A program made the position numbers and the translations under genes. The notes below the pieces were generated by a model that did no database searches, was not told the origin of the DNA, and was given only the letters and a program-made list of their open reading frames with translations. Shown in pieces: positions 63,663-64,000 of a stretch of 64,000 nucleotides of DNA; position 1 is the first letter of the stretch; every line of letters starts with the position of its first letter. Source of the DNA: Candidatus Bathyarchaeota archaeon (lineage in GTDB: Archaea > Thermoproteota > Bathyarchaeia > Bathyarchaeales > DTEX01); assembly GCA_018396995.1 (NCBI GenBank), contig JAGTQB010000006.1:1-64000 (forward strand), read 5' to 3'.

Positions 63663-64000
63663 ATGATTACCCCAAATAAATTGACCAGCGAATACCAAGA
63701 GTATTTCCTTAAGCTCTTTAGAGCCTTAGATGAGCTCTATGAAATTGCTAGAAAGGCTAGGGCGAAGGGGATTGATCCGAAACCATATCCGGAGATAGAG
63801 GTTGTAGGCGACTTAGCTAGTCTCGTTGAGAGGTTTATTGGGCTACCCGGCTTAGCGGATAGGATAAGAGAGCTTGCCAAGGTTTTGTCGAAGGAAAGGG
63901 TTGCCTTTAAAATAGCTGAGGAGATAGTTCTCGGGAAGTTCGGTGAGCTGGATGCGGAGAGGGCTGCTGATTTAGCAATTAGGGCCGCCCTTGCAATATT
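63663..64000 (+). CDS. polC: DNA polymerase D large subunit DP2 (N-terminus only, 3' outside window)
   Basis: The first ~112 residues, from ATG 63663, match the DP2 N-terminus: YQEYFLKLFRALDELYEIAR, VVGDLASLVERFIGLPGLADRIRELAK and ERVAFKIAEEIVLGKFGELDAERAADLAIR. DP2 is the catalytic subunit of PolD. Its distance of only 5 kb from the DP1 gene and the intervening cdc6 and predicted origin form a replication island. Confidence 0.9.
   Translation, partial: MITPNKLTSEYQEYFLKLFRALDELYEIARKARAKGIDPKPYPEIEVVGDLASLVERFIGLPGLADRIRELAKVLSKERVAFKIAEEIVLGKFGELDAERAADLAIRAALAI

Noticed and set aside
1-64000. CRISPR arrays, rRNA and tRNA genes
   Set aside because: I looked for regular repeats in the gaps and for T-loop-like GTTCGA sequences and saw none.

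Overview
The window is archaeal chromosome, gene-dense, moderately AT-rich, with short intergenic gaps and many TTG/GTG starts preceded by GGTGA/GGAGG ribosome-binding sites. Both subunits of DNA polymerase D (DP1 at 56.9 kb, the start of DP2 at 63.7 kb), one Orc1/Cdc6, an archaeal histone, Elf1, NucS, aRF1, ribosomal proteins S17e and S30e, GGGP synthase, coenzyme F420 genes and a methanofuran-pathway formyltransferase occur together. PolD plus S30e plus a TackOD1-like protein points to a non-crenarchaeal TACK lineage. A Bathyarchaeia-like organism is my best inference, not something the sequence proves.

Layout. 0-8 kb: an archaeal type IV pilus-like cluster read on the minus strand (four pilin-like or membrane-anchored secreted proteins, a double-domain GspF/TadC platform, a GspE/TadA ATPase, another prepilin), then a zinc-ribbon TackOD1-like protein. 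8-9 kb: a membrane-anchored winged-helix regulator. 9-17 kb: a minus-strand operon argG-argH-carA-carB for citrulline to arginine and carbamoyl phosphate, with a divergent ACT-domain gene. 17-20.5 kb: an aldehyde ferredoxin oxidoreductase module (AOR, MoaD-like carrier, radical-SAM maturase) with a strong hairpin after the AOR gene. 20.6-29.8 kb: type-4 UDG, an ABC exporter, adenosine-specific kinase, radical SAM, glycosyltransferase, the short S30e gene, methyltransferase, NucS, S17e, histone and an MFS carrier. 29.9-37.2 kb: SPL-type radical SAM, a CDF metal exporter with three C-terminal dimer domains, endonuclease III, a SWIM protein, aRF1, a PDCD5-like protein and a RAD55/KaiC-like ATPase with a small partner. 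37.2-37.8 kb: a deleted IS607-type element. 37.8-45.6 kb: ValRS, an MBL hydrolase, UMP kinase, TRAM and OB-fold proteins, and a thiolase-like gene overlapping a DUF35::HMG-CoA-synthase fusion. 45.7-55.7 kb: purD, HAD, ftr, PfkB kinase, a KaiC-like ATPase, a hydrolase, a stand-alone AEP primase-like protein, and a nitroreductase translationally coupled to cofD. 55.7-64 kb: a replication region, with AbrB-PhoU, polD DP1, orc1/cdc6, a 737-bp AT-rich gap with three ORB-like sites (predicted origin), several winged-helix or helical regulators with a palindrome cluster, elf1, GGGP synthase, a small zinc protein probably starting at CTG, and polD DP2.

The points most worth following up are the nitroreductase-cofD pair, the fused DUF35-HMGCS next to a thiolase lacking its nucleophile, the orphan AEP primase, the predicted origin flanked by both PolD genes, the internally deleted IS607 relic, and the palindrome cluster around the start of a membrane-anchored regulator. 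No CRISPR array, rRNA or tRNA was recognised. All family assignments come from reading motifs by eye, without database searches.
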